Numbered from the stretch's first letter, positions 42,901 through 56,186 are shown. The stretch: DNA of 64,000 bases from Phoenix dactylifera (GCF_009389715.1 NC_052399.1:28219146-28283145); one strand, 5' to 3'. Numbers and translations are program-made. Notes: generated by a model not told the origin, from the sequence alone.

Positions 42901-44783
42901 GATTTTGCTTATAGTAGCAAGATAAATAAAATTTTTCAAGAGCATGTTGAGGAACCTATACATTCATCCATTGAGACAGCTCGGTATCATAACTTGGTAA
43001 AAGATTGTGATCAAGTACTATATTCGGGTTGTAAGAATTTTTCAAAGATTTTTTTTATTGTGCATTTATTCCATTTAAAATATTTGAATAGGTGATCTAG
43101 CAAGTCTTTTATTATGCTACTTCAATTATTAAATGATACATTTCGGAAGGTATTACTTTGCCATCATCTTCTTATGAAGCCAAAAAACTAGTAAAATAAT
43201 TGGATCTTGGATATAAAAAGATTCACAGTTGTCCAAATGACTGTATTTTATACCGTGGTGAAAATGTTAACCAAGAGTCGTGCCATATGTATGAATCTTT
43301 ATGATGAAAAAAGCATAAAGTAGATGAGGATGATTTATTGAATGAAGTGGATGCTACAAGAACTAAAAAAAAATCGACCAAAGTTTTGCATTATTTTTCT
43401 CTCATACCTAGATTGAAAATGACTTATGCATCATCAAAGATAACTTCATCAATGAGATGGCATGACGAAAGTTATGCAAAAAATAGAATGTTAAGATATC
43501 CAGTAGATAGTTTAACATGAAAAGTATTTGATGATAGACATCACAATTTTTCTTATGATGTTCGTAGTGTTAGTTTGGGTTTAGCTACTGATGGGTTCAA
43601 TTCATTCCGAATGATGAGTTCTATACAATACTTGGCCGGTTGTTTTGATTCCTTATAATTTGCCACTATGGATGTGTATAAAATAGTCTTCACTTATCAT
43701 GTCAATAGTTATTTAAAGTGATAAGGGTCTAAGTAATGATATTGATATTTTTCTGCAGTCTTTAATAGAGAAATTGAAATAGTTATAGCAGGGTATCGAT
43801 GCATTTGATGCTTTCACTGGCCAAATATTCAAATTGCGGGCAGTTCTTATCTGGACTATCAATGATTTTCCTACATATGCTAATATATCTGAAAAGAGCA
43901 CTAAGAAACGTATTGTATATTCCTCTTGTAGGGATTCAACCCATTTGTATTGTACATAAAGAAAAATTCTATTATATGGGCCATCATCGATGGTTAGAAG
44001 CAAACCATCCATTTCGATTTCAACAAGATCTGTTTGATGATACTATAGAGTTGTGATCTACCCCCATTCTACCAACTAGAGTTGAAGTTCTTGACAAATA
44101 TATGGCATCAATTACAATTATGCTAAGGTCCCTAAATGTTCAAAGAAAAAAGAAAGGGAGGATGTTGGTAGCTCAATGAATGAAGGGTTAATAGAGGAGA
44201 TCAATACTAGCAATCTTGATGTAGGGGTGTTTGAAGATGCTGACAACTTCTTCGTGAATAATGACAACATATATGGACATGGAAATGATGATGACATAAT
44301 GGTAGCATCTACACATAGAGCTATTAAGCAATTATGGAAAAAAGGCGCATTTTTTTACTTTATTGGGAGTGCAATCTTCTTCAGCATAATCTTGATGTAA
44401 TGCATATAGAGAAGAATGTTTGTGATAATTTTATTGAAATATTATTAAATCTTGATGGGAAGATGAAAATAAGCGTCGTCAGTTGATAATTAGCAATGTT
44501 ATTTTGCATCATTAATTAGCGATGCAAATAAGCATTGTTAATTAATTAGAGATGCTTTATTGCCGATGCTAGTTAAAGCATCGTCAATTAGTGACTCTTA
44601 AAAACATCGTTTTCCTTCCTTAACTCACAATGCGAGCCAAAAGTATCGTAAAATTATTTTTTCACGGCTGCACTACTGATGCTTTTGCGAAGCTTTAGAA
44701 AGCGTCGGAATCTGTCACACTACACTTTTTTGCCTTGGCAAATGGATTAAAAAGCATTGGTAATGCCACTTCTTCCTATAGTG
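42900..44783 (+). mobile_element. CACTA (En/Spm) transposon relic with TNP2-type transposase fragments
   Basis: Translated pieces in shifting frames match the plant CACTA transposase (Transposase_21/TNP2) in order. They are IETARYHNLVKDCDQVLY (about 42976), SMRWHDESYAKNRMLRYPVD (about 43452), FYYMGHHRWLEANHPFRFQQ (about 43969) and HNLDVMHIEKNVCDNFIEIL (about 44383). Many stops and frameshifts show that it is dead. From 44470 to 44760 the AT-rich tail repeats short AGCATCG/GCGATGC motifs, like CACTA subterminal repeats. It ends with TTCTTCCTATAGTG at 44770-44783, whose complement starts with the diagnostic CACTATAGGAAGAA. The left terminus was not found, so the start is approximate and the element is 5'-truncated or deeply decayed. 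Confidence 0.87.
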
Positions 44784-47500
44784 TTATGAAATTAATATAC
44801 TATTGCAGAAAGTCCATATGATCCTAACCATAAGATTTCTCACTAATATCTAAACAATTTGATTACATTTTGAAGCATGTTATGACTCGAACCATCTCAG
44901 CAAAGAGAATCATGGCACTAAGCTGTTGTTACACTCAGGCATTACTTGACAATGTCAAAGAAGAAATTCATGTTTGCAGGGAGAAAGTATAGGGAAAGAT
45001 ATAAGCCAAGATGTTCTAGCAATTTGACAAGAGATCTTTCATGACAGAGTAAGCAAATATCTCTGACATGACCACCTTGGTCATTGAAGATAAACACGAC
45101 TCTCTAGGTGTTGACCATTCTCTGACAATATTAGGAGTTTTAGTTAGAACACTGCCAAGTTGATTTGACTCAATTTGTCCACCTAGTCATTTTAATCACT
45201 GCTTTGGAATTGTCCTTGCTAGACTATACAAGTTGACCTGAGACTTAGTTGATCTGGTTTCAGTTTTAATATATGTTCTATTTCAGTTTTTTCATTTCAC
45301 AATTGAACTACATTACTAGATGTTTCTGACTTGGACAAAATCCTAAACTTAGACCAGTTGGCCTGAAATCTGGACAACTGACTCAAATCCTAAGCTATAG
45401 ATAATGGTGTTTTGCAAATCATATTAGCCCGGAGCTTTGGAATTTCAAAATAGACCATACTCACAAGCATTTTGGCATTTATTCTTGGGCTAGTATTTTT
45501 TGTAATGGTGGATACCTTGAACTCAGAGAATTTTTTTCCTCTCAAGATCTCAAACTAACATCAACCTTCTCAGCTGATCACAATTGCTTGGCCAATGCAC
45601 TTTTGGAGAAGCGCTTATCATGATATATAGAAAGGCCAGTTAATACATAGGGTGGCAAACATAGTTGATTGAAAAATTTAAGATCTTGGAACCACTGCAC
45701 AACTCTCAATTGTTGCATCTAGACTTGGAAAAAAAAAAGAGATAAAATATGGGAGGTGACAGATTTATGTAGAGAACTATGATAAATAAAGCATTAAAAA
45801 ATAGTGAACATGCTTTCCAAAAAAAAAGAATAGTGACAATGGATGGTAAAAATAGCTTCTATCATATTGAATCACAAGGTTAGGGGGGGAATTTAAAGTT
45901 CCTGCAAAATATGGTGGATATTTGCCAAAAGTTTTAGAAGTAAATCATGGCAGGTAAAGAATTCATATGAGAAGGATAATAGATGTTAAACTTACTAGTA
46001 CATATCATTTTGAAAATAAGAGGGAGTCCTATCAGGGAGTCTATCCATATATCACCACCAAGGAAGTTCCTCTTAATGGAATTACTTAAGATGAAATGTT
46101 GGGGATAATACTTGATGCAGGACTCACTCGCAGGTTATTGAGAGAGAAGAAGCACAAGGAACAAAAAGAGAAAATAGGAAAAAAACTCCGTGAAATTTTT
46201 TATTAATCACCCAAAATAATCTAGTACAAACTAAACCCTAGGCCGCCATACATAGACGAGCCTTACAAATCTGACTGAAAATAGAAAACCTGACCGAAAA
46301 TTAAAAGAGAATATACTAGTACTGCTCGACTATAAAATCTGAAAATCTGAAAAAAATAATATTTTTTCTAAAAAACAATTCAAATGGAACAGGGTGCGAA
46401 TAAGCTGGCTCCTACAGGGTTTGGTATGACCCAACTAAGCATAGAACTTGCCAGCTATGTCTTGTACTGCATCAACACCACTTGAGGACTCAGAACTCCA
46501 GAACGCCGTTCACTCAGGCCATAAGTTGCCAGTTTATATGAAAACAAGCCTAGAAGATGACATAACAATAATTAAGCACAAAAACTAACAAATTATAACC
46601 AAAATAATCTTTTGCAATGATGCTAAAAGGTTGTGAATAGTGTCATTCGGCAACCAAAGGAAACCATGAATAATCCCTGAAAATTTCTTGTTCAATGTTT
46701 AGTCCAAGACTATGGCAGCAGCATATAGCCAATAGCTGAGGCTAACACCTGGTAACACCCCAAAAGAGCCTAGTCCTATTCAACTTTATGCAAAGGTAGG
46801 CCTAAAATTATTTTCAACTGATTCTCTAGTTATGCCATTCACTCTCCATGGGGACAACTCTCTGTTAAAATACAACTGGTCCTGTTGAGACTAGATCAGT
46901 TAAGACTTGTTAATGAGATTTAACGATTGCTTTTACTCGAGCAAATCATTTAGATCATGCTTGTACATCGATTTGAGATGAACCTCTTGAAATTTTTTCC
47001 CTGCCCATGTTGCAATGTCTTTAGATTCTAAACTAGCAACCAAAATAGAAGATACAAATCTAAGATCCTAATTTTTAAGCTTTTTTCTCTGAGATAACCT
47101 CCTTTGTGTGGCATCTGTTATACTTCAGCATTTTCCAACACAACACGCGTCTATAGAATGAAAAAATCTGATGGACCACCAGGCATGCGATGTCTACTTG
47201 TTTTCCAGAAAGAACAGGTGCTATGCCACCCAGTTCCAATTCACTTCAAGTGATGGAAACCGAAGAATCCAGTTAAAATGCTACGTAAACGTCAACTATG
47301 CTTGTAGATGGGTTTTTCTGACGCCATGGATGATAACAAATCTTTTGTCGTAGCATAGAATCTATGGTTGACAAGCTCAAGTCCAACTCCAACGTAGTAC
47401 AAGTTTTCCAAGTCCACTCGGTAAGCGATCATATACTCAGATCAAGACATCAATAATTGTCTGAGTCTCGAGATCTTTTTGTTTCTTGCCCTTGTTTTCT
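44784..47500. other. Intergenic DNA without recognisable genes
   Basis: AT-rich with scattered homopolymers. No open frame with a recognisable domain. Possible unassigned repeat sequence around 46080-46500, but no termini or coding motif to name a family. Confidence 0.45.
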
Positions 47501-48914
47501 TAAATTAAATTTTAAACGCGGAGGACTTCAGTGCACAAAGTTCTTATGTCTCCTTCCAAGATCCTTGTGGACGTTTTGGGGGACAGTTGGCTGGCTGATA
47601 TTCTACTGTGCAGGTGATCCACGTTTTGCAACCCCAGTGGATTGGAGGGACGTAGGGTTTGTGATCTATTGGCCCTAGGAGGGTGGGACTGGGATTGGAC
47701 CTCGTCCGACAAGTCTTTGGTGAGCAGCTGGTTGAGCAGGTGTTAGCAATGCCGATCGCAGGGGCTAAGGCGGAGGACAGGCAAGTGTGGGGCCAGACGG
47801 GTAGGATAGAGGTGCGAACACAGGACCTTCTTGGGCTGGTGAGGACTGCGGCTAGGCAGATGAAGGCGGGTGGATTTGGCGGTTGCGTATCCATTCTCGA
47901 GTGGCCTTGTTTGTCTGTAAGGTCGCTTTAGGATGTTTACCTACCAGGGGAGTCCTGGCCCGACAGGAGGTGCGCATTACCCCGAAATGTTGAGCCTGTC
48001 AGGAGATGGAGGAGACTATTTTTCATGTCCTTTTTGGTTGTCAGAGGGTGGCTTCGTTATGGGAGTGTGCCTTGGCCTGCTCTAGTCTGCACTATAGGTG
48101 GGCGTCGATAGAGGACTTTCTGACCCTCCTGGCTTAGTCTTCCTGAAGATCGGGCCTCCTGTCAGTGGGGATTAGGGCAGCTTATGTGGTTTATTACTGC
48201 TGGCTAGATAGAAATGTCCAAATCTTCGAGAACAGAACCAAGCAGATGAGAGTTGTAGTAGACAAGGCCCTACTTCGCCCGACGAAAGTCCTTGATGTTA
48301 CTACATCGTCATCCCTTGGGTTTGCCAGGAGAATCTAGGGCTCTCATTTCACTCACGTAGTGTCCAGGTGTGTTCTCATCTTCTGGGAGCCCCCACACCC
48401 TAGTTTCCTCAAGGTAAATTTTAACGGCAATACTCAGGAGGACGACAACTGCAGCGCCGGCTTTGTCATTAGAGATCAGCAGGCCAGACTAGTGGCGGCT
48501 GGGGAGGCAGCGTATCTTTAATCAGTCTGTCAACAGCACTGAGTTGAGAGCAGCATGGGAGGGAGTATCCTATGCGCGACGAGTGCTGAGGGCAGACCGC
48601 ATTATCATTAACAAGGACTCCGCCATGGTGATCGAGAGTATCAAGGGGACCGAGAGTGCTGATTGGAAAATACGACTGCTCCACGATATTCATCGTTTGC
48701 TAGGCGAATGCATCTCCCATCGTGCCTCTCATGCTTATAGAGAGGCTAACAGTGCAGCGGATTGGGTCGCCTCCTATGCAGCTCATCATTTAGGCGATTT
48801 TATCTAGTTGGACCAGACTTCTGTCCTATCTTCCTTGCAGTCAATTTTACTTTCTGACTTTTTGGGCAAGTCCCACACCCATTATGTGTGAGCTGCCGAT
48901 GTACCAAAAAAAAA
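47500..48914 (+). mobile_element. 5'-truncated LINE tail: RT zinc-binding and RNase H remnants plus poly-A
   Basis: The 3' portion of a plant L1-type retrotransposon. At about 47900-48070 the translation VALFVCKVALGCLPTRGVLA and EETIFHVLFGC fits the zf-RVT domain. At 48407-48807 an RNase H fold (RVT_3) follows: KVNFNGNTQ, CSAGFVIRDQQARLVAAG, ELRAAWEGVSYARRVL, INKDSAMVIESIKG and ASHAYREANSAADWVASYAAHH. The first catalytic Asp of the usual VNFDG is Asn here. The frame breaks near 48520 and stops occur in the zinc-binding part. The element ends in nine A (48906-48914). Endonuclease and reverse transcriptase are missing, consistent with 5' truncation on insertion. Confidence 0.85.
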
Positions 48915-49279
48915 GGGAAAGAATCATCACATATAGCTCATTTCATGATCTAGAAAATCTCAAAAATCTTGTCTTGGAATCACTCCTCTACTGGATTAAA
49001 CAGTCTGTTTTGATATAGAGGAAAATTCACAAAAAAAAGCTATACAAATAAAGTTATTTGCATATATAGATTACAGACTGGCTAGGCTAATTAAAATCTT
49101 AAAGCCTAGATTCATGAAATCTTTTTCGGGGGTCAAGATAACTCGAGATATAGTTTCTTTTGTCCCTCATTGTAGCATATATAAATGCTTTTAGATAATA
49201 ATTGAATGGCACTTGTAACAGTTTCCACTCACTCTTGCAAACCTAACATAAAAATGTTATATATATAATATTAATAATA
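48915..49279. other. Intergenic AT-rich DNA
   Basis: Short spacer between the LINE tail and the TRIM. No feature was recognised. Confidence 0.5.
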
Positions 49280-49684
49280 TGTAACAACCCAGGACCTCAT
49301 CCAAAATTGCTAGCCGGAAGGTATTATTTAGGTTTCTTGATTCTGTATAAGTATCCAAAATCTATCCAGTGAAACCGATGTAGGGCTAAGCATACGCCCA
49401 CACAGGTCCTTACATACTCCCCTCGTTCAACTCCATTCAAATCTAATCACAAACACCATAATTGGCCCGTGGTCAACCCCAATAGATCCGTGCTGCAATG
49501 TCCCCTAGTCCATATAGGTTATGGGCCAGGTCTGCTCTGATACCATTTGTAATAACCTAGAATCTCACCAAAAATAGCTAGCCAAAAAGTATTATTTGGG
49601 TTACTTGATCCTGTATAAATATCCAAGATCTATTTAGTGAATAACCGATGTGGAACTAAACACACACCTGCACGAATCCTCACA
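49280..49684 (-). mobile_element. TRIM (miniature LTR retrotransposon), 405 bp
   Basis: Two direct repeats of about 135 bp (49280-49414 and 49548-49684) each run TGTAA...TTACA or CTCACA on +. They share blocks such as CTATTTAGTGAA/CTATCCAGTGAA and GTATTATTTRGGTT. Only 133 bp lie between them. On - the PBS TGGTATCAGAGC (49534-49545) follows one LTR and a purine tract CGAGGGGAGTA (49415-49425) precedes the other, fixing orientation. Flanks TAATA (49275-49279) and TAATG (49685-49689) match in four of five bases as a target-site duplication. No coding capacity. It lacks an evident 5S rRNA segment, so it is not Cassandra-type. Confidence 0.85.
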
Positions 49685-51976
49685 TAATGACTGTTGACAA
49701 TTGGAATTCTAATATAGCAATTTCTCAAATAACATATCTAGAACAAATACTACTTAGATACAGAAAAGTACTATTTCAATAAAAAAAATGCAATGTCGTC
49801 ATATCATTGTAGTGATGTGTTACATTTCATGTTAATAGCTCATTATTGGTGTTGATAGGTCTTATATAATTTTAAAATTAAATAATGGGTCTTATATAAT
49901 TTTTTCCCTTTATCTTCATGATGACATCTTATAATTGATATAGCAGTCTTGATGGGCACTGCCGTTATATGGCAACAATAACGGTACCGACGTTATAACT
50001 GTGAAGTTAATTTCATATTAAAAATATGAAAACTATTAACTCACTTGTTTCTTCCATTTATATATACCTTTTATCAAACATCACAAATTTTAAACCACAC
50101 AATTAAACATTTCTTGATAAATACCTTGCCGGACATGAATGAGGAACTTTGGTCGGCTCTGGTTGTCTTGAGTCAACTAAATGAGTCAACCTGTTTCCCA
50201 AAGAAGATAGAATTTTCAACTTAGAGACCAAGCCGGGTTGAAATTTAATTGAATTAAGTTAAGATGAGTCCCCGAGTTGACGCAACGAGCTCTCAATCAA
50301 AGGCTCCTCCTTGCGCATAAAACACTCAGAAGAGCTTACTAAAATGAAGATTGCTATGGCATTCCTTAATATTATCTTATAAAAAGTTAGTAGACATCTG
50401 GATTATCCATTAAGATAGGGCATTTAGGGAATTTTGTTGTTCATAGGGAATTCTGGTGCACAGATAATTTTGGGACCTCAGAATAGTGTAGAGACCTGTA
50501 GGGGCCTTTGATCTTAATGAAAAGGTCCCTTATCAAAAAACTTTGCCTGCACCTTAGCAAGAGAATCTATGGCTAGGGACAGACAAGTGGTAGGCAACCC
50601 TCAGTCCATGTCATTCTCAAATTAGGTCATCTTTAGGGCTTTCTAGGATCAGAGAAGAAGGAAAGCCAAAGTGGCATCCCTTTTCCCTCTTCATGTGTTT
50701 GGGAATGCAGAAAAGGTTGGTCATAAAGGCTAAGCCAATTCTTTCTTCGCTAAGTTATACTTTCCACAAGAGTGACAAGAAGACTAACACAAAATAGCAT
50801 CAGAATATCCATATATACCTCAATTTCAAGATCAACATATTTGAAAGTTTAGTCCTATGAAAAATACTTTCAGAAGACTGCACAATTCTTTTGTTATATT
50901 AATGTAATCAAATAAGCAAGAGACAGAAGGGAGATTGCCTTTTTGACATTTTAAAAGATACTACAACAGCCTGGAGTTATTCAACCATGATCCACAGTGG
51001 AACTCACATATGAAAGCTTCCCACCAAAGCTAAAATGAAAACCATGAATTTCACATGTGAAAGCTTCCCACCATAGCTAATGAAAACCATGAATGGAAAA
51101 ATTTTCCTGTCCACAACTATGAATAGGTGGGCTTGACCACTCCCACATCCCTTGCCTAATGGTTGAAAAGATGGGTTCATAGTTCACATTTTTATGTTAT
51201 GGACTTGTGTGAATAAAGTGTAACAACGATTAATGATTAAAAACAAAAGAAGTGATCAAGAAATCATTCTTTCTAGTTTGCTTAAAAGAAATTTCAGCAT
51301 AGAATGTTGTTGGCCTATGATTTTTTTGCGCACTGACAACCTTAAGAGGCAATCGTCATATTCTTGGCTCGTATAGTAAGATTTAATTGACATGCCTCAA
51401 GGATTTGATAGCATTAAGAACTAACAAGTCTATGCATGATAAATATATGGCCGACATCTTATATTATTAGCAAAGTCCTTTTTGTACATAGTGTGCCTTG
51501 GTGGTTGACCATTACATAAATTGACAATATTGACAGCACTTTTTATGCGTCAAATCTTGTGAAGAAGTGGTGGATGAATAATCTAATCTAATCTTTAAAA
51601 TAATGATGGTGCACCAATGTATTGAAACATACAGCTAATAGCAAAGAATCATGATCATTTAGACTATTACCTTTGTTAGATTCATAGAGATGCCATATGA
51701 GTTTGAAGCTTAATGCCTCCAAGGCAACTAATTTAGTTCAAGAAGATCATGGATTTCCTTAACTATAAGACTGTAAGACGTGTTGCAGAGATCACATATT
51801 TTCCCATCAATAATCATTAATGGATGATTGCTTGATTGCTTGTTTAGGGTTTTGTGTTATGAACCTAACTCTTCCATTAAATTAAATAAGGCTATGAATT
51901 GCACCATCTAATTCAAAATAATATTGGAATCATAATGCAACTAATCAAATATTAAATAGAAGGAACACACACACTT
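49685..51976. other. Intergenic AT-rich DNA with a small tandem repeat
   Basis: No coding exon was recognised. At 51005-51097 a unit of about 47 bp (CACATATGAAAGCTTCCCACC...) is present twice in tandem with minor changes. Confidence 0.5.
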
Positions 51977-54900
51977 TGTGATAGCCCGATCCACTTAACT
52001 AGCCTGACCTAGGCTTGGCCCAACCACTAGCCTGCATATGCTTTGTGCATGACCAGCGGCGGAAGACTCCTAATGGGAGTTATCTTTCTCTTTAAACACT
52101 TCGGCTAGGATCCGAGTCCTAGGCCACTGGACTCGACCAAAACCCTAGGGCACCTCTATAATAAGACCTCCCCACCCCTCCATGACTCTCCACCATCAAA
52201 AGCAGCCCTTCTTTTCCTCTCTTTTTTCTATTGGAGTTCGACACCTCCCGTAACTGTGGCCACCAGAAATTAGAGCCGGAGAGCTTGCTAGAGCCAAGGT
52301 AAAACCTAGCCTTCTTCTCCTTACCTTTTTCTTCTTTCCCTAGCATTGAACCATTGTTGCCGACGTTGAATTCGCTAGAAATCAATCAAGAAAGAAGAAA
52401 CCCCTATTTCTGCCCCGTTCTCCTCTTTCCTTTTTCTTCCGGCCATCTGCATCGTCGACATTCATCACCAAGACCCTTGGCCTCCCCCTTGCGTTAGCTC
52501 CTAGCCTGCACCAGAGCCCCAACCGCCGGTGAATGGGCTGGGATCCAAATTCACTGAGCCAAGAATGCCTTTGTTTCATCCCTCTTTTTGGTCATCTTCT
52601 TGCCCTTTTTCGAATGTCGTCACCTCTGCTTTCAGTTAGTGAACCTCCGACCAAGCTCCTTGACCTTTCTATGATCCCCCAAGATGGAGCCATGGCTAGT
52701 AAGTGACCTAGCACTGAATTAAAGCCAAGAAAAATATTATCTCTTCTAGCTCTTTTTCTTTGATTTCTTACTACCCAGTGATCGTCGCCAACTATCCATC
52801 GCCTCTAACTGCCGACCATACCCCCTGGCACAGCTCCCCAATGATCTCGGACTCCCCTTCCTCCTATAGGAGAGGCGAAGCCTTCTCTTTTTCACTCATA
52901 TTTCTCTCTCTTCTCTCTTCTTTCTCTCTCTACTCTCTATTTTTTTCTCTAAACAGATCTATGGATCCTGATACAGAGTTCTATCTCTCTTTCTTATGCA
53001 CCCAAGTTGACCTCGGTAAAGAGGTCCTAAAATACCCTGGTTCTCGGGTAGCCTGTCGGACAGATCACCCAGGCTCCTATTGAATATCTTTGAAACACAT
53101 TATTGATAATATCTATCGAACAATCTTGGCCTTGATCAAGTCCGTGCTTTATGATTCATTGATCAATTCGCTTAGACCTGATCCATCCCAAGCCGTCGAA
53201 CACCATCATCCGACCAACTGTCTCATTTTCTTATTATTTTATTAATATTAAAGTCATCAAATAGAAAATTAATTGGCTCTTAAATATGATTTTTAGATAC
53301 GTTTAGCTAATTCACTTATTAAATCTTAAATGTTCAAATTGGAAGAGGTAAGTAAACCTTATACTCCTTACAGTTTTGAAACTTCTAAGTAAACCTTACA
53401 CTCCTTATTAAATTCCAAACTATTATATATTTTTTATGCATTATGGTTTTACATTGATAATATCATATTTTCTTAAAATAAAGAATCAGCATATGCATTA
53501 TGAAAATTATGCTTTGTTATGAAAGGTAGTTCCATGAATGTTTCTAATAAAAATAACATATTTATGAAGTACGGACCCTATCATGCCATCTAGTATTTTT
53601 CCATCTACTTATGTGTATGTTTTAAGAAAATAAAATAAATATTTATTTTAAAGATTCTCAAATAGCTATATATGATCCTCTAGAATTGGGGAAGATTGAC
53701 ATCGAGAATTAGTTCCATACGAATACAGGCCCTGCCAGCGACTATCAAGTTGGAAAACAAAATATGATACTTTGTCGATTATGAATATAGGCCCTATCAT
53801 TATAGCATGAATATCCGTGAGCAATGCTTTAACCTATGATATAACTAATGGCAAAGCATGATTTATAATTTAATTTGTACAATATACTTGGAACCTTTTT
53901 TTATGAAATATTGATAATTTATGCATTTATTATTGGTTTTATAACTTATCATACCATTTTATGAAATATTTATTTTTGTAATATTTATTGTTGTCTTTAA
54001 ATGATGCATTATTCATAGAAAAAATTTATACTTGATCGGGTAAAGTCCGACCGTCTTCTCCTTTTCTTTCTCTTCTTTCTCTAGCCAGAACCATTGTTGC
54101 CGACCTTGATTTTTCTAAAAATCAACCAAGAAAGAAGAAATCCTTGTTTTTGCCCCCATTTTCTTCTTTTCTTTTTCTTTCGGCCATCTCCACTGTCAGC
54201 ATTCATAGCCAAGGCCCTCAGCTTCTTCTTTCTGTTGGCTCCTGGCCTCCACCAAATCCCCAGCCGCCAGTGAGAAAGCAAGGACCTGAAATCCACCAAG
54301 CCAAGAATACCTCTATTCCGCCCCTCTCTTTTATCATCTTCTCTCCCTTTTCCGGCCGTCGTTGCTTCTATTTTTGCTTGATGAACCCTTGGCCAAGCTC
54401 CTTGACCTCTCTATGATCCCCTATGGTGAAGCCATGGCCGTCGGTGAGAGACCTGGCATCGAACAAAAGCCAAGAAAAAATACTCTATTTTTGGCTCTTT
54501 TCCGGTCGCTACCGCTGGCTGCCCACTGCCTCCGACCGCCGATCATGCCCCTGGTACAAACCCCCAATGACCCTGGCCTCCCCTTCCTCTTCTAAAAGAG
54601 GCAAAGCCTTCTCTTTGTCACTCATATTTCTCTCTCTTCTCCCTATTTTTTCTCTCTAAACATACCTATAGATCCTAGTATGGAGTCTCATCTCTCTTTC
54701 ATGGACCCAAGTTGACCTAGTAAAAAGGTCCTGAACCGCCCTGATGCTCAAGCAGCCTATTAGACCAATCACCCTGGCTCCTAGTGAATATCTTTGAAAT
54801 TCATTATTGATGATCCCCATCGAACAATCTTCACCTTGATCGAGTTTGTGCTATATGATTCATTGATCGAGTCCATGCTTTATGATTCATAAATTGAGTT

Positions 54901-56015
54901 GCTTTGATCTAACCCACTCTGAGCTGCTAAACATCATCATCCGACCAACCGTCTTTTTTTAATTATTTTATTAGTATTAAAGTCATGAAATAGGAATTAA
55001 TTTGGATTTTAATGTTTTAAATAAATTTAGCCGGTTCACCTAGTGAATTGTGAAGGTTCAAGTAGAAGAAGTAAATAAACCTTATATTCCTTACTAGTTT
55101 TCAAATTTATAAATAGACCTTATACTTCTTATTAATTTTCAAACTATCATATGTTTTTCATGCATTATGGCTTCTCATTGATGATATCATATTTTTTAAA
55201 AATAAAAGACCAGCACATGTATTATGAAAATTATACTTTGTTATAAAAAGTAGTTCCATAAATGTTTTTAATGAAAATAACATTTTTATGAAGCACAAAC
55301 CTTATCATGCTATTTAGTTTTTTTTCCATCTACTTATATATACGTTTTAAAAAATATATAAATATTTATTTTAAAGACTCGCAGGTAGCTATGTATAACC
55401 CTCTAGAATTGAAAAAAATTGACATCCTGAATGATTTATAATTTTATTTGTACAATATACTTGGAACCATGTTTATAAAAATATTGATGTTTTATGCATT
55501 TACGATTAGCTTTATGACTTATTTTATCATATTATACTATAAAATATTTTATTTTTTAATATTTATTATTATCTTTAAATGATGTATTATTTATAAAAAA
55601 AATTATACTTGATCCGATAAGATAGTATAAGCTTTACTTACTGAGTTATGTAGCTCACATCTCTTTTTTTTCAGACGAATAGGATCACTAGGAACGAAAG
55701 ACAATCCAAGCTTGGAGTTTGCACTAGCAAGCTTGACAATTTAATAGCAAAATTTTTATTTTTTAATTAATTATGAATTTGTAGTTTCTGACTTTTTGAA
55801 TTTTAAGAATGATGAGTTTTTGGTATTTATATTTAGATTTAGACGTTTTGAATCAATATTTATTTTATGACTTTATGGATGATGGAATTAGACCCCTTTA
55901 TTATATTTTATTTATGTTGGATTTATAGGTTGATTATAATTATTAGCTTCGTATGATCGTAGACTATATCTCTTAGTAGTATGGTCGTATTATGTCTTAA
56001 ATTTGGTGTATGACA
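51977..56015 (+). mobile_element. Probable solo LTR (Ty3/Gypsy-like) with internal duplication
   Basis: The block opens TGTGATAGCCCGATCC and closes TGGTGTATGACA. It has a TATA motif CTATAATAAG at 52155-52164. Near its end it has TTACTGAGTTATGTAGCTCAC and a T-rich stretch with AG, which I associate with long chromovirus LTRs. About 1.7 kb is present twice (52310-54045 and 54055-55640). No coding pol or gag is present. The 5-bp flanks CACTT and TATTT do not match, so the boundaries or the solo-LTR reading may be wrong. The Pro/Ser-rich frames (for example 52760-53083 and 54144-54416) look like chance frames. Confidence 0.45.
52310..55640. repeat. Two diverged tandem units of about 1.7 kb
   Basis: The unit from about 52310 is repeated from about 54055. 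Shared landmarks include GAACCATTGTTGCCGACSTTG, ATCAACCAAGAAAGAAGAAA and TGAATATCTTTGAAA. Another is ACTTGGAACC followed by an AT-rich 3' part ending ATACTTGATC. Divergence is clearly higher than between the YTH copies. Confidence 0.85.
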
Positions 56016-56025
56016 TATTTATTGA

Positions 56026-56067
56026 AAAAGAAAGAAAGAAAGAAAGAAAGAAAAAGAAAAAAGAAGG
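56026..56067. repeat. GAAA/AAAG microsatellite
   Basis: Repeated GAAA units starting 11 bp after the end of the LTR-like block. Confidence 0.9.
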
Positions 56068-56186
56068 GTGAGGGGGACTATCTTGATCTTAGGATAAATA
56101 TCCCAGTCGAATTTGATATTCAAGGCGAGGGATTTTGGAGAGAAGATGGAAATCAGCTGGTCAAGGTCGAGGCCTTTTTTTTTTAC

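Noticed and set aside
47544..47931. Frames on both strands upstream of the LINE RNase H
   Set aside because: Shadow frames of the decayed LINE region without matching motifs.
54144..54659. Pro/Leu/Ser-rich frames in the 4-kb LTR-like block
   Set aside because: Occur in a repeated CT-rich leader, differ between the two units and have no domain.
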